Shown: positions 25,808-36,509, counted from the stretch's first letter. The stretch: DNA of 64,000 nt from Gordonia aichiensis NBRC 108223 (GCF_000332975.1 NZ_BANR01000003.1:248001-312000); one strand, 5' to 3'. Notes: generated from the sequence alone by a model not told the origin. A program made the numbers and translations.

Positions 25808-26518
25808 ATGACGCGTCCGGCGACTTTGAGTTCGTGCACTTGGCCGGAATTGGACCACTCTGCGGCAACACTCCTGGTCGCGGTCGGATCCCTCGAGCAA
25901 CACGGACCGCATCTGCCGCTGGATACCGACACCCGCATCGCGAGCGCCGTGGTCGCCCGGGTTCACGCCGACCTCGGCGACGCGTCGACACTCATCGCAC
26001 CGCCACTGGGGTATGGGGCCAGCGGCGAGCACGAGGGCTTTCCGGGAACCATCTCGCTCGGCCACGACGCCCTCCGCAACGTCCTCGTCGAATACGGGCG
26101 CAGCGCGTGTCGGTGGGCGCGGCGCATCGTGTTCGTCAACGGCCACGGCGGCAACGCGACCACGCTGGTCGACGCAGTCGGTCTGCTCCGCTATGAGGGC
26201 CGCGACGTCGCGTGGTACCCGTGCGCCTTCGACGGTGCCGACGCGCACGCAGGGTCTACGGAAACATCAGTGCTGCTGCATATTTCACCAGACTCGGTGC
26301 GCTCCGACGACATGGTTGTCGGTAACCGCGCACCCATTGCGACGCTGTTGTCGGCGATGCGCGAAGGCGGCGTGGCGTCGGTGAGCGCCAACGGCGTACT
26401 GGGTGATCCGACCACCGCGTCGGCCGCTGACGGCGCAGCGCTGGTCGACGGGCTGGTGACCCGCCTGGGGGAAGCGATCCGACGGTGGAATGTCGCCGAG
26501 AACGGGCTGCTGCGATGA
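25808..26518 (+). CDS. mftE: Mycofactocin peptidase MftE (creatininase family)
   Basis: A 236-residue metal-dependent peptidase that releases the modified Val-Tyr dipeptide from MftA. Creatininase-fold metal ligands are visible: GSLEQHGPHLPLDTDT, the GEHEGFPGTISLG segment and FVNGHGGN, with a later Glu in STETS. ATG 25808 was chosen because the protein starts just before the first conserved strand; the longer frame overlaps the opposite-strand racemase. The ribosome site is weak. Its stop overlaps the mftF start. It is separated from mftD by a 2.5-kb reverse-strand block. Confidence 0.94.
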   Translation: MTRPATLSSCTWPELDHSAATLLVAVGSLEQHGPHLPLDTDTRIASAVVARVHADLGDASTLIAPPLGYGASGEHEGFPGTISLGHDALRNVLVEYGRSACRWARRIVFVNGHGGNATTLVDAVGLLRYEGRDVAWYPCAFDGADAHAGSTETSVLLHISPDSVRSDDMVVGNRAPIATLLSAMREGGVASVSANGVLGDPTTASAADGAALVDGLVTRLGEAIRRWNVAENGLLR

Positions 26519-27963
26519 ACGCGCCCACCGATACGCCGCCCGCGGTCACACCGAGCCGTGAGCTGCCGAACGGGTTCCAGGTCCAGATCGACTTGCGATG
26601 TGCCCGGCACGGGGATCTGCGCTACCTCGTCGGCGGCTCGCCCACCCGCATGATGAGATTGTCAGACACGGCCCTGGGAATGACATCGATGGACGGTCGG
26701 ATCGAGGTGTGCGACGGTCCGACACGGGCGCTCGCCCGCCGCCTCCTCGACGCCGGAATGGCCAACCCACGCCCTATGCACGGGCCATCGACCGACGACG
26801 TCACGATCGTTGTTCCTGTGCGCGACAACCAATCCGGAATTGACCGTCTGCTGCGTGCAACGCGCGGGATCAAGGTGATCGTCGTCGACGACGGGTCGCT
26901 GACCCCGATCGTCGCGCAGGGGCCGATGGTGCGCGTGGTGCGTTTCGAGCAGAACCGCGGGCCGGCCGCGGCACGAAATGCCGGAGCCGCTGCCGCCGAT
27001 ACCGAGTTCATCGCCTTCGTGGATTCTGACGTGGTGCCACACAGCGACTGGCTGATGATGCTGCTCGGTCACTTCTCCGATCCCACGGTGGCGATCGCGG
27101 CACCGCGCATCGTCGGACTCGATCGCACGGGCGCGCGACACGATCATCGCAAGCGGTCACTCGCCGAGCGGTACGAGAACGGACACTCGTCACTCGACAT
27201 GGGCCCCAGTGAGGCGGGCGTCGTACCGGGGACCCCGATCGCCTACGTACCCAGCGCCGCGATGTTGGTGCGCGCCAGCGCGTTCGAAGGTTTCGACGAA
27301 TCGCTGCGGGTGGCCGAGGACGTCGACCTGTGCTGGCGCACGCACGAGAGTGGCTGGCGCATCCGCTACGACCCGATCGCGACTGTCGCGCACGATCACC
27401 GCACCACCATGCGCACCGTGCTCGGTCGGAGACGGTTCTACGGAACCGGTGCGGCGTTCCTCGCCGAGCGGCACGGCGAGTCGGTGGCGCCGGTTGTGAT
27501 GTCGATGTCGATGGCTGCAGCAGTGGCGGCGTTGCTCACGCACACCAGAATCGGACTGGCGGTTGCCGTGGTGATCCTGCTCCGCGTCGGGCACCGGCTT
27601 CGTAGTCGACTCGGCGACCTGCCAGACGCCACCCGTGTCTCGGCGCAGATGACCTCGCGGGCAACGTTCTTCGGCCTACTCCAGGCGGCGGGTGCGGTCT
27701 GTCGCCACTACTGGCCCGTGGCGTTGCTGCTTGCTTTGATCTCGCCGAGGTTTCGACGAATCGTCATCGAGATCGCCGTCGCAGAAGGAATCGTCGAGTG
27801 GATTCGTTCCGTGGTCGCCGAGCCGGCGGTGGCCCCGACCATCGGTCCGTTCGGTTATCTGCTGTGTCGACGACTCGACGATCTCGCCTATGGCGCGGGG
27901 CTGTGGCAGGGCGTGCTCGCGCATCGCGATGCCGCTGCACTGCGCCCCGTGCTGACTCCGTGA
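26515..27963 (+). CDS. mftF: Mycofactocin glycosyltransferase MftF
   Basis: A 482-residue GT2-type glycosyltransferase that adds the oligo-beta-1,4-glucose chain to the mycofactocin core. An N-terminal recognition region (about 1-95) precedes the catalytic domain: VTIVVPVRDN, VIVVDDGS, NRGPAAARNAGAAAA, the DxD-type FVDSDVVPH and AEDVDLCWR. The C-terminal part has several hydrophobic helices (about 320-435), suggesting membrane association. The ATG overlaps the mftE stop (ATGA). Confidence 0.95.
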   Translation: MNAPTDTPPAVTPSRELPNGFQVQIDLRCARHGDLRYLVGGSPTRMMRLSDTALGMTSMDGRIEVCDGPTRALARRLLDAGMANPRPMHGPSTDDVTIVVPVRDNQSGIDRLLRATRGIKVIVVDDGSLTPIVAQGPMVRVVRFEQNRGPAAARNAGAAAADTEFIAFVDSDVVPHSDWLMMLLGHFSDPTVAIAAPRIVGLDRTGARHDHRKRSLAERYENGHSSLDMGPSEAGVVPGTPIAYVPSAAMLVRASAFEGFDESLRVAEDVDLCWRTHESGWRIRYDPIATVAHDHRTTMRTVLGRRRFYGTGAAFLAERHGESVAPVVMSMSMAAAVAALLTHTRIGLAVAVVILLRVGHRLRSRLGDLPDATRVSAQMTSRATFFGLLQAAGAVCRHYWPVALLLALISPRFRRIVIEIAVAEGIVEWIRSVVAEPAVAPTIGPFGYLLCRRLDDLAYGAGLWQGVLAHRDAAALRPVLTP

Positions 27964-27985
27964 CGGCGTCGACATCGTCTGTGCC

Positions 27986-29296
27986 GTGCCCACACCGATC
28001 GGAGGCGAAGACGTCATCGACGCCGTGATCGTCGGTGCGGGCAGCGCCGGGTGTGTGCTCGCGGAGCGATTGTCGCGTGACGATGAACGCTCGGTGCTCT
28101 TACTCGAACAAGGCTCCGGTAACCGGCCCGACGCGCACACCCTCGACCTGGGGACGCTCCCGATCTCCGACGGCGAACCCTACGTCACCCACTACCGCGG
28201 GTCGTCTGCATTGTCGATAGTGCGGGGGCGCGGGCTCGGCGGGTCGTCGACGGTGAACGGCGCCTACTTCATGCGATGGCATCGCGACGACTTCGATTCC
28301 TGGCGGGGTCAATGGACACTCGGCGCGATCGACAAGGCGTACGCGGAGATCGAGCAGCGGATGGAAGCGGCCCCCTACCGTGACCTCGATCTCGCCGACA
28401 CCGCTATCGCATTCGAGAAATATTGGGGCACAGTCTATTCCTCCAGGAATATCGACGATCCGTGGCCGACGGTCGGGGTGAACAGGGTTCGGTCGAACAG
28501 CGTCGACGGGCGCCGACGGACAGCAGCCGACGCCTACCTGCGCTCTCATCTGGATCGTCGCAACCTGCGGGTGCGCTCAGGTGCGCGGGTCGAGAAGGTT
28601 GTTCTGGCGGGCGGGCGTGCTCACGGCGTGGTGTGCAACGGCGAAAAGATCCGCGCAGGAGAGGTGATCCTGTGCGCTGGGACGCTGGGTACCACGGAGT
28701 TGCTGCTGCGATCGCAGATCGCGGGCGGGCGTATCGAGGTGCACGAGCATCGAGAAGTGCTTGTCGGCTATCGCCGTCGCGAACAGATCACGCGCGGTCC
28801 CTTGCTGCCGACGGTAGTGCACACCGACGACGGCCTCGAGATCCGCTGCTACCGGGATGATTTCGCGCGATACATCCGTGGTCTGGGGCAGTCGGGGCCC
28901 GCCGTCGGGATTGCCGCGATGCGACCGGCCGCGCCGGGTTCGGTGTACCTCGACAGCAGCGGAGGTCTCGTCGTTCGACTCGAGCCCCCCGACGACGAGG
29001 TGCGCGACCGACTGTCGCGTACCGCGGACGAGGTGGTCGAGATGCTGGGGTCGCCGATGTTCTCCGACATGGTGGAGTCGGGATCGGTCGGGATTGATCC
29101 CGTGCTACGTACGTCGCAGCACGCATGGGGATCCATGCCGATGGGTGAGCGCACCGACTGGCTGGGTGGAGTGCTCGGCATACAGAATCTGCGGATCGTC
29201 GACGGCTCCATCCTGCCGACCGCTGGTCGCAGTGGGCCACATGCCACCACGATGATGGTGGCGGCGGTGATCGCACACGCACTCGCAACGACCTGA
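27986..29296 (+). CDS. mftG: Mycofactocin-associated GMC oxidoreductase MftG
   Basis: A 436-residue GMC flavoprotein that reoxidises mycofactocinol and links it to respiration. FAD binding: VIVGAGSAGCVLAERLS at about 14-30, then GRGLGGSSTVNGAYFMR. The active-site His is in SQHAWGSMPMG and the second His in GRSGPHATTMMVAAVI, near the C-terminus as in the family. It is somewhat short for GMC enzymes, which is normal for MftG. GTG 27986 is the most upstream sensible start; GTG 28025 at the FAD motif is too late. It ends the mftEFG unit. Confidence 0.93.
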   Translation: MPTPIGGEDVIDAVIVGAGSAGCVLAERLSRDDERSVLLLEQGSGNRPDAHTLDLGTLPISDGEPYVTHYRGSSALSIVRGRGLGGSSTVNGAYFMRWHRDDFDSWRGQWTLGAIDKAYAEIEQRMEAAPYRDLDLADTAIAFEKYWGTVYSSRNIDDPWPTVGVNRVRSNSVDGRRRTAADAYLRSHLDRRNLRVRSGARVEKVVLAGGRAHGVVCNGEKIRAGEVILCAGTLGTTELLLRSQIAGGRIEVHEHREVLVGYRRREQITRGPLLPTVVHTDDGLEIRCYRDDFARYIRGLGQSGPAVGIAAMRPAAPGSVYLDSSGGLVVRLEPPDDEVRDRLSRTADEVVEMLGSPMFSDMVESGSVGIDPVLRTSQHAWGSMPMGERTDWLGGVLGIQNLRIVDGSILPTAGRSGPHATTMMVAAVIAHALATT

Positions 29297-29394
29297 GGAT
29301 TGGTCTCTGCGGGGCTGGTGCGGTCGCGCGGATGCGCGGATGCGCGCACGATGTCCGTATGAGTCGAGCAAACATGGGATGTTAGGATGTCTTC

Positions 29395-30072
29395 ATGTCC
29401 GACGTGATCGCGCACCCGAGGCGCACCAGTGAACTGGTGGTCGAGCGGATGGAGGGACTCATCCGTGACGGCGTCTGGCCGGTGGGTGGCTGCATCCCGC
29501 CCGAACCCGAGCTGGTGAAGCTTTTCGGCGTGGGCCGCAACACTATTCGAGAGGCGGTTCGCGCGCTCGAGCACTCCGGCATGCTCGTTCCGCGACGCGG
29601 CGACGGGACCTATGTGCGCAGCGCCAACACGTTCGCCGCTGCGATGACGCGGATGGCGACGTCGGAGATGCTCGACCTGCTGCAGGTGCGTCGTGCGTTG
29701 GAGTCCGAGGCGGCTGCAGGTGCCGCACGTGATGCCACGGTCGACGCGAAGCGGGCCCTGCGGGCGGCACTCGACCACGCTGAGGGCATCCTCGCCACCG
29801 GCGACATCGCCGCGTATGCGCGCGCCGACATCGATTTTCACACCGAACTCGTTGCGGCGTCGGGCAATCCGCTGTTGATCGAGATCTACTCGGGTGTTCT
29901 CGAGGTCATGCACCGCACGCACGCCGACATCGCGGAGCTGTCGGTTGCTGCCAACGCGCACCCGGCAGGGCATCGTGGTGTGGTCGCCGCGATCGACGCC
30001 GGCGACGAGCAGGCGGCACGGGCGGCCGTCGTCGACTATCTCGCGGAAGCCGAAGGCGGTGTTCGCCGATGA
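29395..30072 (+). CDS. GntR-family (FadR/FCD) regulator
   Basis: A 225-residue regulator. The N-terminal winged helix contains PPEPELVKLFGVGRNTIREAVRALEHSGMLVPRRGDGTYV. The C-terminal FCD helical domain has metal/ligand residues in ADIDFHTELVAASGNPLL and GHRGVVAAIDAGD. The ATG follows a weak AGGATG. It overlaps the following MFS gene by 4 nt (ATGA), so it probably controls that carrier in response to a small carboxylate. No convincing operator was found in the 98-nt upstream gap, which contains a short GCGGATGCG repeat. Confidence 0.88.
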   Translation: MSDVIAHPRRTSELVVERMEGLIRDGVWPVGGCIPPEPELVKLFGVGRNTIREAVRALEHSGMLVPRRGDGTYVRSANTFAAAMTRMATSEMLDLLQVRRALESEAAAGAARDATVDAKRALRAALDHAEGILATGDIAAYARADIDFHTELVAASGNPLLIEIYSGVLEVMHRTHADIAELSVAANAHPAGHRGVVAAIDAGDEQAARAAVVDYLAEAEGGVRR

Positions 30073-31325
30073 GCGGGGCGTCACCACCCACATCGTCGGC
30101 GCAGGCGTCGATCGCAGAGACCCCGACCGAGCATTCTCTTCGGCAGAATCCCGGTGAATTACGCGGTGCAGCAGCAGTTCTCGCTGCTGTCGGGATCATG
30201 CTGGTGGCGGCCAACCTCCGTCCGCCGGTCGTCTCCGTCGCGCCGCTGATCGATGTCATCCGCGCTGATCTCGGATTCTCCGGCGCCATTGCGGGCCTGT
30301 TGACAACGCTGCCCGTGCTGTTCTTCGGCCTCACGGCCCCCATCGCGCCTCGGCTGGCGGCCCGGTGGGGGATTGAGCGGACCATCTTCGCGTCGTTGGC
30401 GCTGCTCGTCGTCGGAATCCTGTTGCGCTTCATACCCTCTGTCGCGACCCTCTTTCTCGGTTCCGCTGTGCTCGGTGCCGCGATCGGTGTGTGCAACGTG
30501 GTACTGCCCGCTCTCATCAAACGCGATTTCGCGCACCGTTCGGGTCTGATGACGGGCCTGTACTCGATGACCCTGTCGGGTGGTGCGGCGGTGACCGCTG
30601 CGGTGATGGTGCCGATGGACACTGCGCTGAACGAGAACTGGCGCCTGTCATTGGCGATGTGGGCGCTGTTGGCCGTCGTGGCGATGGTGGTGTGGCTGCC
30701 GCAATTGCGTCGTGTCCACACCGTTGCCGTGGGACCGCGCGCGCCAGGCCTCTGGGGCAATCCGATCGCCTGGGCGATCACCGTGTACATGGCGGCGCAG
30801 TCATTCATCTTCTACACGTTCAGTGCGTGGCTCCCGCAGTACCTCATCGATCACGGCAGTTCCCCTGCGAGCGCGGGTACGGTGCTGGCGATCGGGCAGG
30901 TGGTTGCACTGATCATGTCGCTGGTGGCGCCGATCCTCGCGGGGCGGTTCGCCGATCAGCGTCTGGTGACGCTCGGGTTCCTCGCCATCTGCGCCGCGGG
31001 CTTCGTCGGCCTGGTCTCCACCGACCATGCGACGGTGCTCTGGGTGTGCATGGTGATGCTCGGACCGGGTGCGGCCATCAGTCTCGCCCTGCTCTTCATG
31101 GTGCTGCGCAGTTCGTCGGCGACCCAGACCGGGCAGGTGTCGGGAATGTCGCAGTCAGTCGGGTACGTCCTCGCCGCTGTGGGTCCGATCGCCATCGGAT
31201 GGATTCACGACGCGACGGGCTCCTGGTCGCTCGCATTCGGCGTCCTCGCGCTGGCCGTGATCCCGCAGGGACTCGCCACGCTGTTGGCTGCGAAGAACGT
31301 ACGGATGCCCGCTCACCCCGGCTGA
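30069..31325 (+). CDS. MFS transporter, CynX/NimT-like
   Basis: A 418-residue carrier with about 12 membrane helices. The start of the first helix region, GIMLVAANLRPPVVSVAPLIDVIRADLGFSGAIAGLLTTLPVLFFGLTAP, is characteristic of the CynX/NimT group (cyanate, nitroimidazole and similar small solutes). A conserved GRFADQR loop follows helix 8. The ATG overlaps the GntR stop. The true substrate is unknown; the paired FCD regulator suggests an organic acid or related compound. Confidence 0.86.
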   Translation: MSGASPPTSSAQASIAETPTEHSLRQNPGELRGAAAVLAAVGIMLVAANLRPPVVSVAPLIDVIRADLGFSGAIAGLLTTLPVLFFGLTAPIAPRLAARWGIERTIFASLALLVVGILLRFIPSVATLFLGSAVLGAAIGVCNVVLPALIKRDFAHRSGLMTGLYSMTLSGGAAVTAAVMVPMDTALNENWRLSLAMWALLAVVAMVVWLPQLRRVHTVAVGPRAPGLWGNPIAWAITVYMAAQSFIFYTFSAWLPQYLIDHGSSPASAGTVLAIGQVVALIMSLVAPILAGRFADQRLVTLGFLAICAAGFVGLVSTDHATVLWVCMVMLGPGAAISLALLFMVLRSSSATQTGQVSGMSQSVGYVLAAVGPIAIGWIHDATGSWSLAFGVLALAVIPQGLATLLAAKNVRMPAHPG

Positions 31326-31464
31326 CCCCTCGCCGTCGACGTGACCGGTGCCTCATCCGCGCTCGCCCGGGAAGGGGGAGTCTGGGCGTGAGCCGTAGAC
31401 TGGCGAGGACGTCAGACCGGCAAAATGTCGTACTCGCTGGTGCTCGGCGGGCTAGGAGGAAGTG

Positions 31465-33465
31465 ATGACCGCCGTGGAGACCCCACCCCTGGCCACTGCG
31501 ACTCGCAGTCGGCCGAGTGTGCTCCTCGGAGCGGCTTTCGGAATCGCTCTGCTGTGCATCGTGGTGTACGCGTTCGCCAGTGGCGACGCCCGACACCTCG
31601 AGAGCGGCGACCCCTTCCCCGGCACGTTCACCGCGACCGTCGACGTCGTCGGCTACTTCCTCGGCTTCCTCGCCGCGGCACTGACGCTGGGCGGGCTCGT
31701 CTTCATCATCACCGCGTCACACCCCGACGACCACGGCACGATCGACGTGACGGGCTACCGGTCCCACCTGATGATCGGTCGATTATCGGTTGCGTGGGCG
31801 GTGCTGTCGTGGCTCATGGTGGCGGTCGCGGCGGCCGACGCCTCGGGCACGACGCCGTGGCGGTTGGTCGGCGAGGGCTATCTCGGGCAGGGGATCGGGG
31901 TCAGCGAGTCCGCCGTCGCCTGGATCGTCATGGCGGTCTGCGCCACCGTGATCGCCGTGCTCATCAGATGCTCGCTCGGATGGATGATGCACGTCGTCCT
32001 CCTGATCCCGGCAGTGATCGCGATGGTTGCGCTGCCGATGGCGAGCAACGCCGGCCAGGGGCCCAACCACGACTACAACACGAGTCTGGGGATCGGCTTC
32101 GCGCTGGCCGCGGGTGTGTCGCTCGGATTCCGGGCCGCGTGGGCGAGCGCACCGCGCATCGAGTCCGACACCGCCCGCACCGCGGTCTCCCGACGCAGCG
32201 CACTCATCCTCGTCCTCAGCGATGCCGTGGCGTTCGTGTACGCACTGGGCCTGATCGCGTTCCTGCTGCCCGCGCGGTACGCGTTCGACACAGCCTTCGG
32301 CGTCGCGGCGATCATCCTGCTCGTACTCCTCGCGGTAGTGCTCGGCTCGAGCGTGCGGGGCTATCGCGCGGCGCGGAGCGGAGACGTCGACGACGAGGCG
32401 GGGCGTCGGATCGTCACGGCGGGCGCCGTACTGATGACGGCGGCCCTCGCCTGCTGGACCGTCATGGACACCCGTGTGGCGCCGGGATTGTTGGCGCACA
32501 AGTTCTCGGCGTGGGACGTGTTCCTCGGATACGAACTACCCGGCGCGCCGACGGCATGGAAGCTCGCCACCTACTGGCGTTTCGACCTGCTGATCGGTGT
32601 TGCAGCGGTCGTCGCGATCGCCCTGTATGTGATCGGCGTCCGTCGCCTACGACGCCGCGGCGACGACTGGCCGCTCGGGCGCACCATCTCGTGGGTGCTC
32701 GGCTGCCTGGTCGTTGTGGTGGTCACCGGATCCGGCGTGCGCGCCTACGGCTCGGCGATGTTCAGCGTCCACATGGCAGAACACATGGCACTCAACATGT
32801 TCGCGCCCGTCCTCCTGGTTCTCGGTGCGCCTGCGACCCTGGCGTTGCGCGCGCTCCCGGCGGCACACGGCGACGCACACCCCGGACCGCGCGAATGGCT
32901 ACTGCGAGTGCTGCACTCCAAGGTGACCGCGGTGTTGTCGAATCCGATCGTCGCGCTCCTGGTGTTCGTGCTCTCGCTCTACGTCGTCTACTTCACCGGC
33001 ATCTTCGGCACGCTGACGCGCTACCACTGGGGTCATGTGCTGCTGACGGTGCACTTCATCATCGTCGGCTATCTGTTCTACTGGGTCATCATCGGCATCG
33101 ACCCGGGCCCGCGTCGAATCCCGTTCCTCGCGCGCATCGGATTGTTGTTCGCTGTCATGCCGTTCCACGCGTTCTTCGGCATCGCACTGATGACGATGTC
33201 GACGGTGGTCGGCGACAAGTTCTACAGCGAACTGATGCTGCCGTGGGTCACCGACCGCCTGCACGATCAGTGGCTCGGCGGAGCCATCGCCTGGGGCGCC
33301 AGCGAGGTACCCGTTGTGCTGGTCGTGGTGGCCATTGTCGCCCAATGGGCCAAGGTCGACCGCCGCGAGGCCAACCGTGGTGACCGCCACGCCGACACCT
33401 ACGAGGACACCGAGCTCGACGCATACAACGCGATGCTCGACGAGTTGTCGAAGTCGCGTCGATGA
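31465..33465 (+). CDS. Fused CopD-like and CtaG-like membrane protein (copper/cytochrome oxidase assembly)
   Basis: A 666-residue protein with about 15 membrane helices. The N-terminal half resembles CopD (copper uptake) and the C-terminal half the caa3 oxidase assembly factor CtaG: SVHMAEHMALNMFAPVLLVLGAPATLALR, VHFIIVGYLFYWVIIGIDPGPRR and FHAFFGIALM, with conserved His residues suited to copper. AGGAGGA ends 4 nt before ATG 31465; the GTG at 31462 is too close. In M. tuberculosis the homologous gene (Rv0102) adjoins ctpB, as here. A role in copper delivery to cytochrome oxidase is inferred. Confidence 0.88.
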   Translation: MTAVETPPLATATRSRPSVLLGAAFGIALLCIVVYAFASGDARHLESGDPFPGTFTATVDVVGYFLGFLAAALTLGGLVFIITASHPDDHGTIDVTGYRSHLMIGRLSVAWAVLSWLMVAVAAADASGTTPWRLVGEGYLGQGIGVSESAVAWIVMAVCATVIAVLIRCSLGWMMHVVLLIPAVIAMVALPMASNAGQGPNHDYNTSLGIGFALAAGVSLGFRAAWASAPRIESDTARTAVSRRSALILVLSDAVAFVYALGLIAFLLPARYAFDTAFGVAAIILLVLLAVVLGSSVRGYRAARSGDVDDEAGRRIVTAGAVLMTAALACWTVMDTRVAPGLLAHKFSAWDVFLGYELPGAPTAWKLATYWRFDLLIGVAAVVAIALYVIGVRRLRRRGDDWPLGRTISWVLGCLVVVVVTGSGVRAYGSAMFSVHMAEHMALNMFAPVLLVLGAPATLALRALPAAHGDAHPGPREWLLRVLHSKVTAVLSNPIVALLVFVLSLYVVYFTGIFGTLTRYHWGHVLLTVHFIIVGYLFYWVIIGIDPGPRRIPFLARIGLLFAVMPFHAFFGIALMTMSTVVGDKFYSELMLPWVTDRLHDQWLGGAIAWGASEVPVVLVVVAIVAQWAKVDRREANRGDRHADTYEDTELDAYNAMLDELSKSRR

Positions 33466-33525
33466 GCAGGCGCGGTGGTCGGATCGAGTCCTCGCGCCGC
33501 TTGACCGCGCGAGGACAATGACGTC

Positions 33526-34152
33526 ATGCGGTGTGAGGTGGCGCGGGAGTCGCTGTCGGCAAGAATCGACGGCGAGCGGGAGTCGGTGCCCGCCGCCCGC
33601 GTCGACGAACACCTTGCTCACTGCCCGGGATGCGAGCGCTGGTACGCCACCGCACGGGGAATGAACTTCAGCGCTGCCGACCTCGCCCCCGATCTCAGCA
33701 CGACGATCCTCGAAGCCTCGCGGTCATCGCAGGGGCCCGATACCGGCCCGCATCGTTTCGGCCCGCGAGGTCATGACAATGGGGTGAGCCGGGTCGCGAC
33801 CGCGCTGCGCGCAGGATCGGTGGCGTGTGCTGTTGCGGTCGTCGTGCTGTGCTTCGGATACCTGACCGGCTCGGCTCCGCTGTGGTATCCGGTGATCCAG
33901 GGTGTGCTCGCACTCTGCGCCGTCGGGCTGGTCGTTGCCGCCACCGTCGTCTCAAGGCGTTCGCGAACCGACCGGCACAACGTCGGCGGTGCACAGTCAC
34001 CTGCTCCCACAACAGTTTCCGACGATGCAGCCGGTGCCGTCACCACAGGTGACGGGGGTGTCGACGAGACTTCGTCCCCTCTCGTCTTCGACCTCGCTGC
34101 GCTACGGGCGCGTCGACACTCCGGTCCGGCGCCCGGCGACACCCGGCACTGA
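33526..34152 (+). CDS. zf-HC2-type membrane protein, putative anti-sigma-like
   Basis: A 208-residue protein. The N-terminal CEVARESLSARIDGE then VDEHLAHCPGCERWYATA is a zinc-binding anti-sigma fold with HxxxCxxC (His28, Cys32, Cys35) as in ZAS domains. Two hydrophobic helices follow (about 97-140) and a Ser/Thr/Asp-rich tail. This could regulate an ECF sigma factor; the nearest is SigC at 38435, which is not adjacent. It lies 60 nt after the CtaG gene and converges with ctpB. Confidence 0.72.
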   Translation: MRCEVARESLSARIDGERESVPAARVDEHLAHCPGCERWYATARGMNFSAADLAPDLSTTILEASRSSQGPDTGPHRFGPRGHDNGVSRVATALRAGSVACAVAVVVLCFGYLTGSAPLWYPVIQGVLALCAVGLVVAATVVSRRSRTDRHNVGGAQSPAPTTVSDDAAGAVTTGDGGVDETSSPLVFDLAALRARRHSGPAPGDTRH

Positions 34153-34208
34153 CGAGACCGAGCTACCCGGATGTGCGTGGTCCGGTAGGACGTCTGATCT
34201 CGCTCGGC

Positions 34209-36509
34209 TCAGCGACGGTCGCCGAAGTGCTGCAGCCGCAGGCTGTTGGAGACGACGAACAACGACGACAGTGCCATCGCGGCGCCGGCGATCAGCGGGT
34301 TGAGTACACCGGCCGCGGCGATCGGGATGGCGGCGACGTTGTACCCGAACGCCCAGATCAGGTTGGTCCGGATCGTGCGCTGCGTGGCTCGCGCGAGGCT
34401 CATGGCCGCAGGGGCGGCGCGGAGGTCGTCGCGCACCAACACGACGTCGGCGGCTCCGATCGCGACGTCGGTACCGCGTCCGATCGCGATACCGAGATCG
34501 GCTGTGGCCAGGGCGGGACCGTCGTTGATGCCGTCGCCGACCATCGCGACCGATCTCCCGGACTCCTGCAGTTCACGGATCGCGTCGACCTTGCCGTCGG
34601 GTAGAACCTCGGCGATCACGTCGGTGATGCCCACCTCGTCGGCCACCGTCCGTGCGGCGCCGGAGTTGTCGCCGGTCAACAGCACTGTGCGCATGCCTGC
34701 GGCTTGCAGCGCGGCGATGGCGGGCGCGGCGCTGGACTTGACGGTGTCGGCGACGGCGATCAGCCCGGCAGGCCGGCCGTCGACTGCCACGTAGATCACG
34801 GTCTCGCCCTTGGCTTCTGCGTCTCGGCGACGACGCGCCGTCGCTGCAGACACCGCACCGTCGGCGTCGTCGACAGTGCTCGACACCCACCGGGGCGACC
34901 CAACGCTGACGCGTAGGCCGTCGACCGTCCCACTGACACCGCGCCCGGGTTCGGCGCGAAAGTCGGTGACCTCGAGGCGGGCCGCTTCATCGACGGCCGC
35001 CACGATCGCCGAACCGACCGCATGCTCGGAGGCGGATTCGACCGCGGCGGCGAGGGCGAGCAGGCGCTCCTCGGTGAGCTGTGCGTCGTCGTTGCTGTAC
35101 ACCTGGGTCACCGACAGTGCGCCCTCGGTGACGGTGCCGGTCTTGTCGAAGACGACGGTGTCGATGTACCGGGACGTGTCGAGTGCCTGGTAGCCCTTGA
35201 GGAAGATGCCGAGTTGAGCGCCCCGCCCGGTCGCGACCATGACGGCGATCGGCGTGGCGAGACCCAGTGCGCACGGGCAGGCGATGACGAGCACCGCCAG
35301 ACCCGCGGCAACCGCGCGATCGACGGGTCCGCCCGCGAGCAGCCATGCGCCGACCGTGATCACCGCGATGGCGACGACGATGGGCACGAAGACACCGGCA
35401 ACACGGTCGGCGAGACGCTGTGCGGTGGCCTTCCCGGTCTGAGCCTCCTCGACCAGGCGCATCATGCCCGCGAATGCGGTGTCGGGTCCGACGGCCGCGG
35501 CCTCGACGATCAGGCGTCCGTTGAGTGCGGTGGTGCCGCCGATCACCGGCTCGCCAGGTTCGACGTCGACCGGTTTGGACTCGCCGGTCATCGCGCTCAT
35601 GTCGACGGCGGCCGACCCCTCGATGACCAGACCGTCGGTGCCGATCGTCTCGCCCGGGCGGACGACGAAGCGCTGCCCTTCCGACAGCTCGCCCGCCGGG
35701 ATCCGCATCTCGGTGCCGTCGCGCAGCAGGACCGACACGTCCTTGGCGCCCAGTGCGGCCAGTGCGCGTAGTGCTCCACCGGCGCGGGAGCGGGCGCGCG
35801 CCTCGAAGTAGCGACCCGCCAGGACGAGGACGGTCACTCCGGTCGCGACCTCGAGGTAGATGGAGTCGGCGCTCCAGATGGCCGCCCAGACTCCCTGCGA
35901 GGCGGGTGAGCCGGTGTCGGTGGCGAAGAACATCGAATAGATCGACCACCCGGTCGCGGCGAGGACCCCGAGCGTGACCAACGTTTCCATCGTCGCATTG
36001 CCGGTGCGCAGATTCTTGGCGGCGACGCGATAGAACGGCCACGCGCACCACGTCAGGATGGGCACGGCCAGCGCGAGCAGCAGCCACTGCCATCCGGTGA
36101 ACCGGGTCGACGGCACGACGGCGAACACGATGGAGAGGTCAGCAAGGGGGATGAACAGGATCAGTGCGACGGCGAGCCGTCGGAACAGCCGCTTGGCCTC
36201 AGCGCCGTCGGTGTCGGGGATGGGTGTCGGGGTGTCGCTGCGGACGGTCGCGCCGTATCCGCTCGCGTCGACGACCTCGCACAATGTCGTGGCGTTCACG
36301 TCGGCGACGGCGTCGATCGTCGCGACGCGCGTCGCGTAGTTCACCGACGCCTTGACCCCGTCGACCTTGTTGAGCTTGCGTTCGACCCGCGCCGCGCACG
36401 CGCCGCAGGTCATGCCGGTCACGTCGAGCTGGATGCGCTGTGGTCCCGATTCCAGTCCCGGCGCCGGCTGCTCGGCCGTGGCGTTCGCGGGAGATTGCAG
36501 CGTGGTCAC
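34209..36509 (-). CDS. Copper-type P1B ATPase, CtpB-like
   Basis: A 766-residue heavy-metal P-type ATPase. The N-terminal HMA domain has [12 protein letters not shown] with CxxC at 35/38. The membrane CPC motif is [11 protein letters not shown] (about 410), the phosphorylation site DKTGT (about 451), and the hinge [18 protein letters not shown]. Asn/Tyr and Met/Ser residues in the last two helices ([26 protein letters not shown]) fit Cu(I)-specific pumps. GTG 36509 is preceded by GAGGA. By synteny with the CtaG-like gene it resembles mycobacterial CtpB, reported to load copper rather than purely detoxify. No CsoR gene or box was seen. Confidence 0.9.
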   Translation of the reverse strand: MTTLQSPANATAEQPAPGLESGPQRIQLDVTGMTCGACAARVERKLNKVDGVKASVNYATRVATIDAVADVNATTLCEVVDASGYGATVRSDTPTPIPDTDGAEAKRLFRRLAVALILFIPLADLSIVFAVVPSTRFTGWQWLLLALAVPILTWCAWPFYRVAAKNLRTGNATMETLVTLGVLAATGWSIYSMFFATDTGSPASQGVWAAIWSADSIYLEVATGVTVLVLAGRYFEARARSRAGGALRALAALGAKDVSVLLRDGTEMRIPAGELSEGQRFVVRPGETIGTDGLVIEGSAAVDMSAMTGESKPVDVEPGEPVIGGTTALNGRLIVEAAAVGPDTAFAGMMRLVEEAQTGKATAQRLADRVAGVFVPIVVAIAVITVGAWLLAGGPVDRAVAAGLAVLVIACPCALGLATPIAVMVATGRGAQLGIFLKGYQALDTSRYIDTVVFDKTGTVTEGALSVTQVYSNDDAQLTEERLLALAAAVESASEHAVGSAIVAAVDEAARLEVTDFRAEPGRGVSGTVDGLRVSVGSPRWVSSTVDDADGAVSAATARRRRDAEAKGETVIYVAVDGRPAGLIAVADTVKSSAAPAIAALQAAGMRTVLLTGDNSGAARTVADEVGITDVIAEVLPDGKVDAIRELQESGRSVAMVGDGINDGPALATADLGIAIGRGTDVAIGAADVVLVRDDLRAAPAAMSLARATQRTIRTNLIWAFGYNVAAIPIAAAGVLNPLIAGAAMALSSLFVVSNSLRLQHFGDRR

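Noticed and set aside
31425..33383. 652-codon forward frame
   Set aside because: Shadow of the CopD-CtaG gene in another frame, Arg/Gly/Pro-rich, no domains.
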